In this document: one piece after another, positions 48,847 to 57,667 of the stretch
Numbering within the stretch: the first letter of the stretch is position 1
Layout of the letters: each line of letters starts with the position of its first letter
NCBI GenBank assembly: GCA_016787575.1
Contig: JAEUUO010000007.1
Coordinates: 310,001-374,000 of the forward strand
Direction: 5' to 3'
DNA: 64,000 nt
From: Saprospiraceae bacterium
GTDB taxonomy: Bacteria > Bacteroidota > Bacteroidia > Chitinophagales > Saprospiraceae
Translations under genes and position numbers: made by a program
The notes under the pieces: generated by a model
What the model was told of the DNA's origin: nothing
Database searches by the model: none
What the model saw: the letters and a program-made list of their open reading frames with translations, nothing else

Positions 48847-49413
48847 ATGCTTATTGATATCCTTTGTTTAATTTTTGTTGGTACCAGTTTCTACATGGGA
48901 TACACGAAAGGGATTATTAAATCTGTATTTGCCATTTTAAGCATTCTGTTTGCCATTTTATTTACGCTTAAATTTTCTTTTGTAACAATTGATCTCGTCG
49001 AGCGATACATGCACACGGATCCTCGATTGAGTATTTTAATTGGATTTGTTTTTACATTTTTAATTGTGATGGTTTGCATCCGACTTGCCGGAAGTGGTTT
49101 TGAAAGAATCCTGGAAACAGCCCATATCAATTTTATCAATCAATTAGCGGGCGGATTGGCATCCGGATTAATTGCACTCGCTTTGTATAGTTCAGTAATT
49201 TATTTTACAAATAAACTGCGACTGCTTACCGAGGAAAATAAATCTGCTTCCTATACCTATCCGCTTTTAGAAGCCATGCCAGAGAAATCCCGCTGGGCTA
49301 TTGATAAATGCAAACCTTTGTTTTCAGAATTTTGGCAAAAATCACAAGATGCTCTAAACAAAGTAGAACAAAACTTACCAAAGGAAAACCAAAATCCAAA
49401 GAATCCGATTTAA
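48847..49413 (+). CDS. CvpA family membrane protein
   Basis: 188 residues from ATG at 48847 (MLIDILCLIFVGTSFYMGYTKGIIKSVFAI, the normal CvpA opening); an upstream ATG at 48817 adds ten residues without homology. Four transmembrane helices lie at about 1-20, 25-45, 60-80 and 97-120, followed by a soluble amphipathic tail. CvpA proteins are linked to colicin V production and envelope stress; the molecular role is unsettled. The gene abuts obgE tail to tail with no spacer. Confidence 0.85.
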   Translation: MLIDILCLIFVGTSFYMGYTKGIIKSVFAILSILFAILFTLKFSFVTIDLVERYMHTDPRLSILIGFVFTFLIVMVCIRLAGSGFERILETAHINFINQLAGGLASGLIALALYSSVIYFTNKLRLLTEENKSASYTYPLLEAMPEKSRWAIDKCKPLFSEFWQKSQDALNKVEQNLPKENQNPKNPI

Positions 49414-50415
49414 TTAAAGGTCCTCTTTATTGAGTTCTTTCCAAATCAAGTCCTTCAACTCTTCCAGGCCTTGCCCCGTTATTGCTGAAATAAAAACATG
49501 GGGAATGCCACTTGGTATTTCTTTTTGAATCAGACTTTTCCATTCCGCTTCAACAATATCCATTTTTGTAATTGCAATCAATCGAGGTTTGTCCAGTAAC
49601 TCCGGATTGAATTGCTCCAACTCATTTAATAAAATTTCATAATCCTTTTTTATTTGCTGGCTGTCACAAGGAATCATGAACAACAAGACACTGTTACGCT
49701 CGATGTGTCGTATAAATCGCAATCCCAAACCTTTTCCCTGGTGGGCATTTTCAATGATGCCGGGAATGTCTGCCATTACAAATGATTTTCCTTCCCGATA
49801 GGAAACGATTCCTAGATTTGGAACGATGGTAGTAAAAGCATAATCTGCTATTTTAGGTTTGGCAGCACTTAAAACAGATAATAAAGTGGATTTACCTGCA
49901 TTTGGAAATCCAACCAATCCAACGTCAGCCAATAACTTTAATTCCAATACAATCCAGGCTTCCTGGGAGGGCTCGCCCGGTTGTGCATAATCAGGTGCCT
50001 GGTGTGTAGAAGATTTAAAAAAAGTGTTTCCCATGCCTCCACGTCCTCCCGGAATTAAAACTTTTTCTTCATCGTGTTCAGTGATCTCTAACAATTTTTC
50101 ACCGGTTTCAGGATTGACTGCTACGGTTCCCAGAGGTACTTCTACCACTGCACTTTCTCCATCTGCACCGGTACAATTGTTTTCATTTCCATTGACACCG
50201 TCTGATGCAAAAATGTGTTTTCGGTATTTTAAATGCAATAAAGTCCAAAGTTGGGCATTTCCTTTTAATACTACGTTGCCACCGCGACCACCATTGCCGC
50301 CATCTGGACCTCCTTTCGGATTGTGTTTGCTTCGAAAAAAATGGACAGATCCAGCCCCTCCTTTTCCAGAGCGAAAAAAGATTTTCACATAATCAACAAA
50401 GTTTTGTTCGGCCAT
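49414..50415 (-). CDS. obgE: GTPase Obg/CgtA
   Basis: 333 residues. The glycine-rich OBG fold (1-160) shows GGAGSVHFFRSKHNPKGGPDGGNGGRGG; the G domain has GFPNAGKST (G1) near 168, DIPG (G3) and TKMD as G4. The variable C-terminal OCT domain is absent, as in many Bacteroidota. Obg acts in late 50S assembly and growth control. It follows adk by 5 bp on the same strand. Confidence 0.96.
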   Translation of the reverse strand: MAEQNFVDYVKIFFRSGKGGAGSVHFFRSKHNPKGGPDGGNGGRGGNVVLKGNAQLWTLLHLKYRKHIFASDGVNGNENNCTGADGESAVVEVPLGTVAVNPETGEKLLEITEHDEEKVLIPGGRGGMGNTFFKSSTHQAPDYAQPGEPSQEAWIVLELKLLADVGLVGFPNAGKSTLLSVLSAAKPKIADYAFTTIVPNLGIVSYREGKSFVMADIPGIIENAHQGKGLGLRFIRHIERNSVLLFMIPCDSQQIKKDYEILLNELEQFNPELLDKPRLIAITKMDIVEAEWKSLIQKEIPSGIPHVFISAITGQGLEELKDLIWKELNKEDL

Positions 50416-50420
50416 CAGGG

Positions 50421-50999
50421 CTATTTACAGATTTGATCCAATTCGAAACACAATCTTTCAAAGATCTCCTCTATGGTGCCTATTCCATTGATATGTCTCG
50501 ACTTCCCCAATTTTGCATAGTGTTCAAAAACAATGGATGTTTCATCCAGATAAACCTGTATTCGTTTTCGAATAATTGCTTCATCGTTGTCATCAGGTCT
50601 TCCAGAGGTTTTGCCTCTGTTTAAGATTCGTTTCACAATTTCATCTTCAGGAACCTCTAAGGATAATAATAAGTCAATCGCCTGATTGGACTCTTGCAAT
50701 AGGCAGTCCAATGCCTCCGCCTGCGGATTGGTGCGCGGAAAACCATCGTATATAAAACCACTGACCTCGGATAAATTGCTTATTTTATTTTTAAGCATTC
50801 CAATGGTGATTTCATCCGGAACCAATTGTCCCTGACTCATATATTCGAGTGCTTTAAGCCCTAAAGTTGTTTTATTTGCAGTTTCTGAACGAAACAAATC
50901 ACCCGTTGAAATATGGTATAAATCGTATTTCTCAGCTAATTTGGCAGCCTGCGTCCCTTTTCCGGAACCCGGAGGTCCAAATAGAATAAATTGAATCAT
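50421..50999 (-). CDS. adk: Adenylate kinase
   Basis: 192 residues from ATG at 50999 (MIQFILFGPPGSGKGTQAAKL); the longer frame to 51035 adds unrelated residues. The P-loop GPPGSGKGT, FIYDGFPRTNPQAEAL and NRGKTSGRPDDND are the conserved parts. The LID is the short type without the zinc insert. It interconverts ATP + AMP and 2 ADP. It forms an operon with obgE, and with the NlpC/P60 gene 32 bp upstream. Confidence 0.96.
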   Translation of the reverse strand: MIQFILFGPPGSGKGTQAAKLAEKYDLYHISTGDLFRSETANKTTLGLKALEYMSQGQLVPDEITIGMLKNKISNLSEVSGFIYDGFPRTNPQAEALDCLLQESNQAIDLLLSLEVPEDEIVKRILNRGKTSGRPDDNDEAIIRKRIQVYLDETSIVFEHYAKLGKSRHINGIGTIEEIFERLCFELDQICK

Positions 51000-51031
51000 A
51001 AAAATTTTTGAGCCGCAAAGATACAATAAGC

Positions 51032-51583
51032 TCATTTAAGGGAAACCGCGGTCTGTCGCAGATAGTTATTTAAACTGCAGATCTTGTTCATACGACGCAC
51101 CCAATAATCAGATTTAAGGATGTTTTCTTCAATTACTCCTCTGGAAGAAGTACTATGGATCAGCATCAATCGATCTTTTTTACTTTCGGTAATAATTCCA
51201 ACGTGTACTATTTTATTTTGATTGCTAAAAAAGACCAGGTCCCCTTTCATGGCTTCTTCTGCTTGGATACCGGGTATATTAAATGCTTGTTCGTGTGCAC
51301 TGGCAGCCATTGAAATTTTAAACGGATTGCAAACAAATGTTACAAATCCACTGCAATCAAAACCTGATTTATCCTTACCTGCACGTTTATACTTGCAGCC
51401 AATAAACGACCTTGCATAATTGACCAATTCAGCGCGGAGCTGTTCTTCATTTAAGTGAGCCGATTTATTCAGCCGATATGCTTGTAATGACGGCCGGGCC
51501 GGTTGGCATTGGCCAAAAAGCAAAAAGAGGCAACAAAATCCTGCCCATTTTAATAACACGGAATAGAGGGTCGTAGTTTTCAT
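51032..51583 (-). CDS. NlpC/P60 (C40) cell-wall hydrolase lipoprotein
   Basis: 183 residues. The lipobox LFGQC places the lipidated Cys at 26. The NlpC/P60 domain (about 48-175) has catalytic Cys77 in DCSGF, His in IVHVGI and a third polar residue in LIHSTSSRGV. Such enzymes cleave gamma-D-Glu to diamino-acid bonds in peptidoglycan stem peptides. No SH3 or LysM domain is attached. It is the first gene of the run leading to adk and obgE. Confidence 0.92.
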   Translation of the reverse strand: MKTTTLYSVLLKWAGFCCLFLLFGQCQPARPSLQAYRLNKSAHLNEEQLRAELVNYARSFIGCKYKRAGKDKSGFDCSGFVTFVCNPFKISMAASAHEQAFNIPGIQAEEAMKGDLVFFSNQNKIVHVGIITESKKDRLMLIHSTSSRGVIEENILKSDYWVRRMNKICSLNNYLRQTAVSLK

Positions 51584-51684
51584 AATTACCTGAGGTAATT
51601 TATGTAAACGCCAAAATACGACTAATTAATATATTATAATAATTTATAATATATTAAATTTTTAGGTCTACCTCCTGTTAACAA

Positions 51685-52464
51685 TCACTCAAATTGAAAG
51701 CGGTCTGCATCTTTCAAAAAAGGGTATGCCCGTTTATATACTTGCAGATCCTGCTTGTTTAATTCAATGGTTTGTATGCTGTCTAGGCTTTCCAGGTTTA
51801 ATACTGACTTTCCTTCAAAATCAAATACCGCTGAATTGCCAGTGTAGTGAATCTGATTTGCATCCATTCCAATGCGATTGACTCCGGCAACGAAACACTG
51901 ATTTTCAATTGCACGAGCCGGGAGCAGGCTTTTCCAGGCTAAATTTCTTTTTTCAGGCCAATTGGCTACATAAATCATTAAATCGACACTTTCCTTATTT
52001 CTGGACCAAACCGGAAATCTCAGGTCATAACAAATAAACAGGGCAATTTTCCAGGATTTGTAATCAAGAATTAATTTGTGGTTCCCTGCACTATAATGTT
52101 TGTGCTCATTGGCCAGACTGAACAGGTGTTTTTTATCATAAATTTTTGGATGAGGCGTACCAGGCTCAACCCAAATCAAGCGATTGTAAAACTGACCTTG
52201 CTCTTTAATGATCAAGCTGCCAGTAAGTGCCAGATTCAGTTGGTTTGATTGTTCCATCATCCACTGGATGCTTGGCCCGTCCATAGGTTCTGCCAGTCTT
52301 TCAGATTCCATGGAAAAACCAGTGGTGAACATTTCCGGAAATATGACCAGATCTGTTGTTGATGAATCAAGTGCAGCTAATTTTTTCTCCAACAGGATTT
52401 TATTGGCAGCAGCATCTTGCCACTTACAATCAGATTGACAAAGGCTGATTTTTAAAGGAGTCAT
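51685..52464 (-). CDS. Nitrilase superfamily amidase (omega-amidase/YafV-like)
   Basis: 259 residues from ATG at 52464 (MTPLKISLCQSDCKW). The catalytic triad is Glu44 (FPEMFTTGFSM), Lys111 (IYDKKHLF) and Cys145 (LFICYDLRFP). The FTTGFSME and HLFSLANEH contexts match the YafV/omega-amidase branch, which hydrolyses alpha-keto acid amides such as alpha-ketoglutaramate in metabolite repair. Substrate assigned by family only. It stands alone, 349 bp upstream of any gene start on the same strand. Confidence 0.88.
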   Translation of the reverse strand: MTPLKISLCQSDCKWQDAAANKILLEKKLAALDSSTTDLVIFPEMFTTGFSMESERLAEPMDGPSIQWMMEQSNQLNLALTGSLIIKEQGQFYNRLIWVEPGTPHPKIYDKKHLFSLANEHKHYSAGNHKLILDYKSWKIALFICYDLRFPVWSRNKESVDLMIYVANWPEKRNLAWKSLLPARAIENQCFVAGVNRIGMDANQIHYTGNSAVFDFEGKSVLNLESLDSIQTIELNKQDLQVYKRAYPFLKDADRFQFE

Positions 52465-52536
52465 GAAAGGATTTTGCCAAAAATACAAAAGCCGGATCAA
52501 GACCCGGCTTTTGATATAACTCTTTAATTAGAATAT

Positions 52537-53187
52537 TTACTTCTTAGCAGGCGCAGCTGGTTTTGCTGCAGCCGGAGCAGCAGCCTTGGCAGGTGCAGCA
52601 GCTTTAGCCGGAGCAGCTGTTTCAGCAGCAGCGCTCTTAAGGGCTCTTGGAATCTCAACTCCCACAACCGGAGTACTGCCTGGATTCAAAATTTCAACTC
52701 CTTCTATCGGATTGATATCTTTTACTCTCATGGTTTGACCTAAATCCAATTTGCTAACATCTAAAGTAACTTCAGGAACAATATTTTCAGATTTAGCTTT
52801 TACCAAAATGGTACGCATTCTTTGAATCAATTTTCCCCCTGATTTCACACCCACTGCAGAACCGAGTAACTTTAGGGGTACCTGCACTTTTACAGAAGTT
52901 CCTTTCACCAATTTTAAAAAATCAAGGTGAATGATATTGTCTGTCACTGGATGTGATTGAACATCTTTCAAAATACAGCGGTGAACTTGTCCATTTAAAT
53001 GGATATCAGCTACTTTAAAATCTGGGGTATACAACAAGGATTTCAGTTCCGTTGGATTCGCATTAAAGCTAATATTTTCTCCCTTTGAATATAACACGCA
53101 GGGAATCAATCCTTTATCTCTTTCGCCTTTTGAAGCGGCTTTTCCATAAGCGGATCTCGGACTGGCATTTAAAACAACTGTTTCCAT
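52537..53187 (-). CDS. rplY: 50S ribosomal protein L25/Ctc
   Basis: 216 residues. The N-terminal 5S rRNA-binding L25 domain (about 5-95; GKAASKGERDKGLIPCVLY, DIHLNGQVHRCILKDVQ) is followed by the Ctc beta domain (about 100-185), and then a tail rich in Ala, Pro and Lys (from about 188) built of repeats of the form AAAPAKA. The tail is a common low-complexity extension. The long form is usual for this phylum. Confidence 0.95.
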   Translation of the reverse strand: METVVLNASPRSAYGKAASKGERDKGLIPCVLYSKGENISFNANPTELKSLLYTPDFKVADIHLNGQVHRCILKDVQSHPVTDNIIHLDFLKLVKGTSVKVQVPLKLLGSAVGVKSGGKLIQRMRTILVKAKSENIVPEVTLDVSKLDLGQTMRVKDINPIEGVEILNPGSTPVVGVEIPRALKSAAAETAAPAKAAAPAKAAAPAAAKPAAPAKK

Positions 53188-53234
53188 AATAAATACATTA
53201 ATTTCCTAAAAGGGAGCGCAAAGTTAAGATAAAT

Positions 53235-53282
53235 TCTGCAATTCTACAATGCTGCAATTCTACAATGCTGCAATTCTACAAT
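53235..53282 (-). repeat. 8-bp array D, consensus ATTGYARN, six units
   Basis: Plus-strand units TCTGCAAT, TCTACAAT, GCTGCAAT, TCTACAAT, GCTGCAAT, TCTACAAT: alternating ATTGCAG/ATTGTAG on the minus strand, in perfect register. Confidence 0.85.
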
Positions 53283-53295
53283 AAAATGTAAATTA

Positions 53296-53331
53296 AGCCT
53301 AAAACAGAGTTTGGAAACTCTGTTTTAGGCT
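53296..53331. repeat. Perfect 17-bp inverted repeat (hairpin)
   Basis: AGCCTAAAACAGAGTTT at 53296-53312 and its exact complement at 53315-53331 enclose GG. Since it sits between divergent genes, it is not an obvious terminator for either. Related weaker palindromes occur at 58804-58829 and 58889-58906. Confidence 0.85.
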
Positions 53332-53501
53332 AATGGGGAATAATTAATCTTTCAATGTCAACCAATAAAAATACTAATTTTTTGACTTTTAAATCTAATA
53401 TGATAGTGGCTTTTCAACTATAATTACTTACCGTCAATTAAACTTAATGGTTTAAAAACTGGAAAATAATTCTGCAATTTATTAATTTTGATAAACACCT
53501 T

Positions 53502-53846
53502 ATGAAAAACCCTATTTTAGAGTTAAGCTTTGCTTTTGCATTAAAAATTGTGGCTTATTGCGAATTGCTGGAAAAGCAAAAAAAATTTATTATAGCTAAT
53601 CAGTTATTAAAATCTGGGACTTCGATTGGAGCTAATATTCGAGAAGCACAAAATCCACACAGTCGTGCTGATTTTATTGCAAAAATGATCATTGCAATGA
53701 AAGAAGCAGATGAGACCTCTTATTGGTTAGATCTTTGTCAAAAAAGTAATAATTACCCCGATCCGTTAGAATTGCAAATAAATGTGAAAGAAATAATCCG
53801 ACTGCTCTCCAAAATTATTTCAACTTCAAAACAACATCAGAATTAG
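53502..53846 (+). CDS. Four-helix-bundle protein (23S rRNA IVP/S23 family)
   Basis: 114 residues: ELSFAFALKIVAYCELL, LLKSGTSIGANIREAQNPHSRADFIAKMIIAMKEADETSYWLDL is the family's conserved core. The family was first seen encoded in 23S rRNA intervening sequences and is related to the Avd accessory proteins of diversity-generating retroelements; free-standing copies are common in Bacteroidota and their function is unknown. No reverse transcriptase is nearby. The gene is bracketed by 8-bp arrays D and E in opposite orientation. Confidence 0.9.
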   Translation: MKNPILELSFAFALKIVAYCELLEKQKKFIIANQLLKSGTSIGANIREAQNPHSRADFIAKMIIAMKEADETSYWLDLCQKSNNYPDPLELQINVKEIIRLLSKIISTSKQHQN

Positions 53847-53917
53847 GAATTTCAAGTAAATAATTTTTGAAATTAAATTCAAGATTTTAACTCTTGCAGC
53901 ATAACGGTATTAAAAAA

Positions 53918-53973
53918 ATTGCAAGATTGTAGGATAGCAAGACTGTAGGATTGCAGGATTGCAGGATTACTTC
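53918..53973 (+). repeat. 8-bp array E, consensus ATTGYARN, seven units
   Basis: Units ATTGCAAG, ATTGTAGG, ATAGCAAG, ACTGTAGG, ATTGCAGG, ATTGCAGG, ATTACTTC. It ends exactly at the prs stop codon. Confidence 0.85.
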
Positions 53974-54906
53974 CTATTTATCTACAAACAACGCCTCTAT
54001 CGATCGATGTTCATGCGTATTACGGATAGCTTTTGCAAATAATTTTGCTGAACTCAGGACTTTGATTTTTGGACTTTGTTTTTTAAGTGGGATGGAATCG
54101 GTAACGATCATTTCATCAATTCTGGAAGCTTCGATTGTTTCGATGGCTTTGCCAGATAGAACCGCATGAGTACAAATTGATCTGATTTTTACAGCGCCTT
54201 TATCAATGAGTGCTTGTGCTGCTTTTCCGAGCGTCCCGGCTGTGTCAACGATATCATCGATGAGAATTACTTCCCGGTCTTTTACATCCCCGATGACAGT
54301 AATTCCTTCAACCTCATTGGCTTTTTTGCGGTATTTATCACAGATAACCAGGTCGCGGCCAAAATGTTTAGAATAAGCTCTAGCCCTTTTAACACCTCCG
54401 ACATCTGCACAGGCAAATACTACATTGTTGTTTAGATTGCCTTCCAAATAAGGCATAAAGATGGCTTCTGATTTGAGGTGATCAACCGGAATATCAAAAA
54501 ATCCCTGTATCTGATCGGCATGCAAATCCATGGTCATGATGCGATTGGCACCCGCAGCCTGCAATAGATTAGCAACCAGTTTGGCTGAAATCGGCACTCT
54601 GGGTTTGTCCTTTCTATCCTGACGGGCATAGCCAAAATAAGGAATGACTGCAGAAATGTAATTGGCACTGGCCCGTTTGGCAGCATCTATCATCAACAAC
54701 AGTTCAAATAAATTTTCCGATGGGGCGTGGGTTGACTGTATAAAAAATACAAACATACCTCGTACGGATTCATTGATAACAGGCTGCATCTCCCCGTCGC
54801 TAAACCGCTGGAGATCCAATTTACCCAATGAATACCCGTAATAATCTGCAATACTCTCCGCTAGATAGTGGGAGGAAGTACCTGAAAACAATTTAACGTC
54901 CTGCAT
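53974..54906 (-). CDS. prs: Ribose-phosphate pyrophosphokinase (PRPP synthetase)
   Basis: 310 residues from ATG at 54906 (MQDVKLFSGTSSHYLAESIADYYG); the frame stays open upstream to 55104 but overlaps the divergent SET gene and is not protein-like. Key parts: FSDGEMQPVINESVRG, the ATP-binding YFGYARQDRKD, DLHADQIQGFFDIPVDHL, and the PRPP loop VILIDDIVDTAGT. It makes PRPP for nucleotide and amino-acid synthesis. Array E touches its stop codon. Confidence 0.96.
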   Translation of the reverse strand: MQDVKLFSGTSSHYLAESIADYYGYSLGKLDLQRFSDGEMQPVINESVRGMFVFFIQSTHAPSENLFELLLMIDAAKRASANYISAVIPYFGYARQDRKDKPRVPISAKLVANLLQAAGANRIMTMDLHADQIQGFFDIPVDHLKSEAIFMPYLEGNLNNNVVFACADVGGVKRARAYSKHFGRDLVICDKYRKKANEVEGITVIGDVKDREVILIDDIVDTAGTLGKAAQALIDKGAVKIRSICTHAVLSGKAIETIEASRIDEMIVTDSIPLKKQSPKIKVLSSAKLFAKAIRNTHEHRSIEALFVDK

Positions 54907-54960
54907 AAAAAATATGAAAACAAAGGCAAAGCTAATACTTTTGCAGGCAAAGAGAAAAAC

Positions 54961-55377
54961 ATGCAAAGAATACCGGGTCTCTATGTTGCGAAAGTCCGAA
55001 ATAAAGGACGAGGTGTATTTAGTGTGGACGACATTAGCTCCGGGTCGATCATTGAAGTTTGCCCGGTGATTCGCATACCTCCTCATGAAGTAGATATCAT
55101 TCATGAAACTGAATTACACGATTATTACTTCGTCTGGGGTGATCACGATGAAGAAGCAGCTATCGCCTTGGGATATGGATCCTTATACAATCACTCCTAC
55201 AAACCCAATGCAGAATATGTCTTTGATGTAGCCAGCGATTCCATTGAGGTATATGCTTTAAAAGACATTCCAGCCGGCAAAGAAATCACGTTCAACTATC
55301 ATGGCGATCCGGATTGCAAAGACGAATTGTGGTTTGATAAAACAGGTAAACGGGTAAAGCGGATTAAACCAAATTAA
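54961..55377 (+). CDS. SET-domain protein, predicted lysine methyltransferase
   Basis: 138 residues, one compact SET domain: RGVFSVDDISSGSIIEVCPV (N-SET), YGSLYNHSYKPNAEY (the NHS pseudoknot motif that binds SAM and substrate) and KEITFNYHG (the C-SET tyrosine). A short post-SET-like tail is basic. SET proteins methylate protein lysines; bacterial targets are mostly unknown. It starts 54 bp from the divergent prs gene. Confidence 0.88.
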   Translation: MQRIPGLYVAKVRNKGRGVFSVDDISSGSIIEVCPVIRIPPHEVDIIHETELHDYYFVWGDHDEEAAIALGYGSLYNHSYKPNAEYVFDVASDSIEVYALKDIPAGKEITFNYHGDPDCKDELWFDKTGKRVKRIKPN

Positions 55378-55543
55378 TAATGTGCCTTAAAATGTATGGT
55401 CGCTTTTTTTTACAATCAAGGAGTGCCAAAAGATTTATTAATAATTATTTCAATTTATAAAAGTTAATTCATTTAAAAAACACAGCCCCATCAAAATAAA
55501 TCAATGAGGCTGTTGTTGAAATTGTGAACGAGATATATCTGTA

Positions 55544-57649
55544 CTACTTCTTAGCAGGTTTTGATTTCTTATTTAATACTTCTTTCTTAATTTCGATACT
55601 GGTTGGTCCAGCGATAATCTTAAATTCTGATCGTCTGTTAAATCGGTGTTCTTCGTCTGTACAATCTTCTCCATTTGTGCATTGATTCAATATTTTTTCT
55701 TCACCATAACCTTTAGCTACGATACGCGATGAAGCAATGCCTTTAGACACTAAATATTTTTTGGCTGAATTTGCACGGCGCTGCGACAATTTTTCATTAT
55801 ATGCATCATCTCCTCTGGAATCAGTATGCGAGCTCAACTCAATCACCATGTCAGGATATTTATCCATTAATTCTTTCAATACTTTTAAATCTTTTTCCGC
55901 ATCTGGTAAAATTTTATCATCATCAAAATCATAATAGATGTTGTTGAGTCGAATCGGTTCATTGATGGTTATTATTTCAACATCTGATTCTGGTGGCATT
56001 ACGCGAAGTACAACTTGCTTTTTAATGCTTTGATCTTTTTCAATTCCAACCGTATTGACTGCAAACTCTTCAGGAAAATAACCTTCTTTGGTCACAACGA
56101 CTTTGTAGGCTTTGTCCTTATTTAATAAATGAGAAATTTCGTTTGATTCCGAACTGGTTTTAGATTGTGCATCTCCTTCTTTATTTCCGGTAAATTCAAT
56201 CAACTGAGCTGTTGCCCCTTTAATTGGTTTTTTCTTTTCATCAATCACTACTGTTGTTAAATCAATAACCAATTTTCGCTTGCCAATAAAATAAATATCG
56301 TCACAACAGGTTTTGCTTTTTAAAGATTTGGATTGTGGATCCGGACGATTGGAAGTAAGAAATGCGCGATCTCCCGACGGACTTAATTTATAAAAAAGAT
56401 CATCTGTACTTGAATTTATTGGCAAACCCATATTTTCAGGACTTGACCAATCAGATCCATTCCATTTCGATTTAAAAATATCAAATCCACCCAGTCCTGG
56501 CCAGTAATCCGAACTAAAATATAAAGTCCCTTCATGCATAAACGGACAAATATCATCTCCGGGTGTATTTAAACTGGCTAAACTTACCGGTGCAGAAAAT
56601 TCTGCTTCACTTATTTTATTGGAATAATATAAATCAAATCCGCCTTTGCCTCCGGGAATGTTTGCTGAAAACAACAAGACTTTAGAACCATACAATTCAC
56701 CTTCTACCGGATGCCTTGCAAGATAGTCTCCATTGACTCCCTTTACCTCCAAAGCAGGACTCCAATCTGTTGCTGTACGTGTGGAAACATAAATTTTACT
56801 TTCTTCCATGTGTCCTCCGTCAGAAATGGTACGCGTAAAATACATAGTGTTGCCATCTTTTGAAAAACTGACATTGGCTGTATGATATCCTACCCGATTG
56901 ATCAATTCCGTTAAAGCAGCTGGTTTGTCCCAGCCTTTGCCTTCTGTATAGCTGCTGCTGTATACCAATGAAAAATCAGATTCTTCCTTTGGTTCTTCTT
57001 TCTTTTCTTCATTGTTTTCTTTGCCTTCTCCCCCTCCGGATTTTACTTCTTTAGCTCCAGCCTTGGCTGTCTTTCCTTGCAAAGAACTAAAATAAAGGAC
57101 ACCGGTATTGTCGGTTATCGGGCCATTTTGATTTTCGGGAGTATTGATCACATTGCCTGCGTTTTTAACTTCCAGGCTGAGATCTTCTTTCATTGTTGCT
57201 AGCAATTCAATTCCTTTTAATTCATTTTGTGCCAGCTGTTTCATATTCTCATCGGCTCCGCTCTCGATATATTTTTTAAATTCTTCAGAAGCTTCGGTAT
57301 AAGACGCATTCATTTTTAAGGCTTTCCCATAATAAAAACGGGATTCAAAATATTTATTTGCCTTATCACGCGCCAAAACCCGATTGTACCAATTGCAGGA
57401 TTTTGCATAGTCCCGCAACACAAAATGTGCATACGCAATTTTAACCGCTATGTCTTTTTCCTTAGCATTTTTATAAGCCTTTTCATATTGCTCCAAGGCA
57501 CGGTAATATTGACCTTTTTCAATTTGTTCGTCTCCTGATTTTATCAAAGCATCCTTTGTATTTCCGGTAGCCGGTTGTGCAAAAGACGGATTTACAAAAC
57601 CCAACAGACAGCAAACTATTAAACTGAAATATATTTTGACTGGATTCAT
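55544..57649 (-). CDS. OmpA-family protein with TPR and PD40 propeller (PorE-like)
   Basis: 701 residues: a signal peptide (ending PSFAQP), TPR repeats (about 28-155), a PD40/WD40-like propeller (about 165-455; NTMYFTRTISDG, LYFSSDYWPGLGGFDIFKSKWNG), a carboxypeptidase-regulatory-like domain (about 465-550) and a C-terminal OmpA domain (about 565-690; YYDFDDDKILPDAEKDL, SSHTDSRGDDAYNEKLSQRRA) that binds peptidoglycan. This order matches PorE-like proteins that tie the T9SS to the cell wall. It lies 18 bp after the PorP/SprF gene on the same strand, which supports that role. Confidence 0.88.
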   Translation of the reverse strand: MNPVKIYFSLIVCCLLGFVNPSFAQPATGNTKDALIKSGDEQIEKGQYYRALEQYEKAYKNAKEKDIAVKIAYAHFVLRDYAKSCNWYNRVLARDKANKYFESRFYYGKALKMNASYTEASEEFKKYIESGADENMKQLAQNELKGIELLATMKEDLSLEVKNAGNVINTPENQNGPITDNTGVLYFSSLQGKTAKAGAKEVKSGGGEGKENNEEKKEEPKEESDFSLVYSSSYTEGKGWDKPAALTELINRVGYHTANVSFSKDGNTMYFTRTISDGGHMEESKIYVSTRTATDWSPALEVKGVNGDYLARHPVEGELYGSKVLLFSANIPGGKGGFDLYYSNKISEAEFSAPVSLASLNTPGDDICPFMHEGTLYFSSDYWPGLGGFDIFKSKWNGSDWSSPENMGLPINSSTDDLFYKLSPSGDRAFLTSNRPDPQSKSLKSKTCCDDIYFIGKRKLVIDLTTVVIDEKKKPIKGATAQLIEFTGNKEGDAQSKTSSESNEISHLLNKDKAYKVVVTKEGYFPEEFAVNTVGIEKDQSIKKQVVLRVMPPESDVEIITINEPIRLNNIYYDFDDDKILPDAEKDLKVLKELMDKYPDMVIELSSHTDSRGDDAYNEKLSQRRANSAKKYLVSKGIASSRIVAKGYGEEKILNQCTNGEDCTDEEHRFNRRSEFKIIAGPTSIEIKKEVLNKKSKPAKK

Positions 57650-57667
57650 AAAATTCTATTGTAAAAA

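Larger units (their letters stand above)
53188..53501. other. Intergenic region with array D and a long palindrome, no gene
   Basis: 314 bp between the divergent rplY and four-helix-bundle genes. Apart from the 8-bp array and the palindrome described separately, it is AT-rich and I see no gene or RNA. Confidence 0.75.

Noticed and set aside
53296..53331. Perfect hairpin as a rho-independent terminator
   Set aside because: It sits between the starts of two divergent genes and no T-run follows it on either strand.
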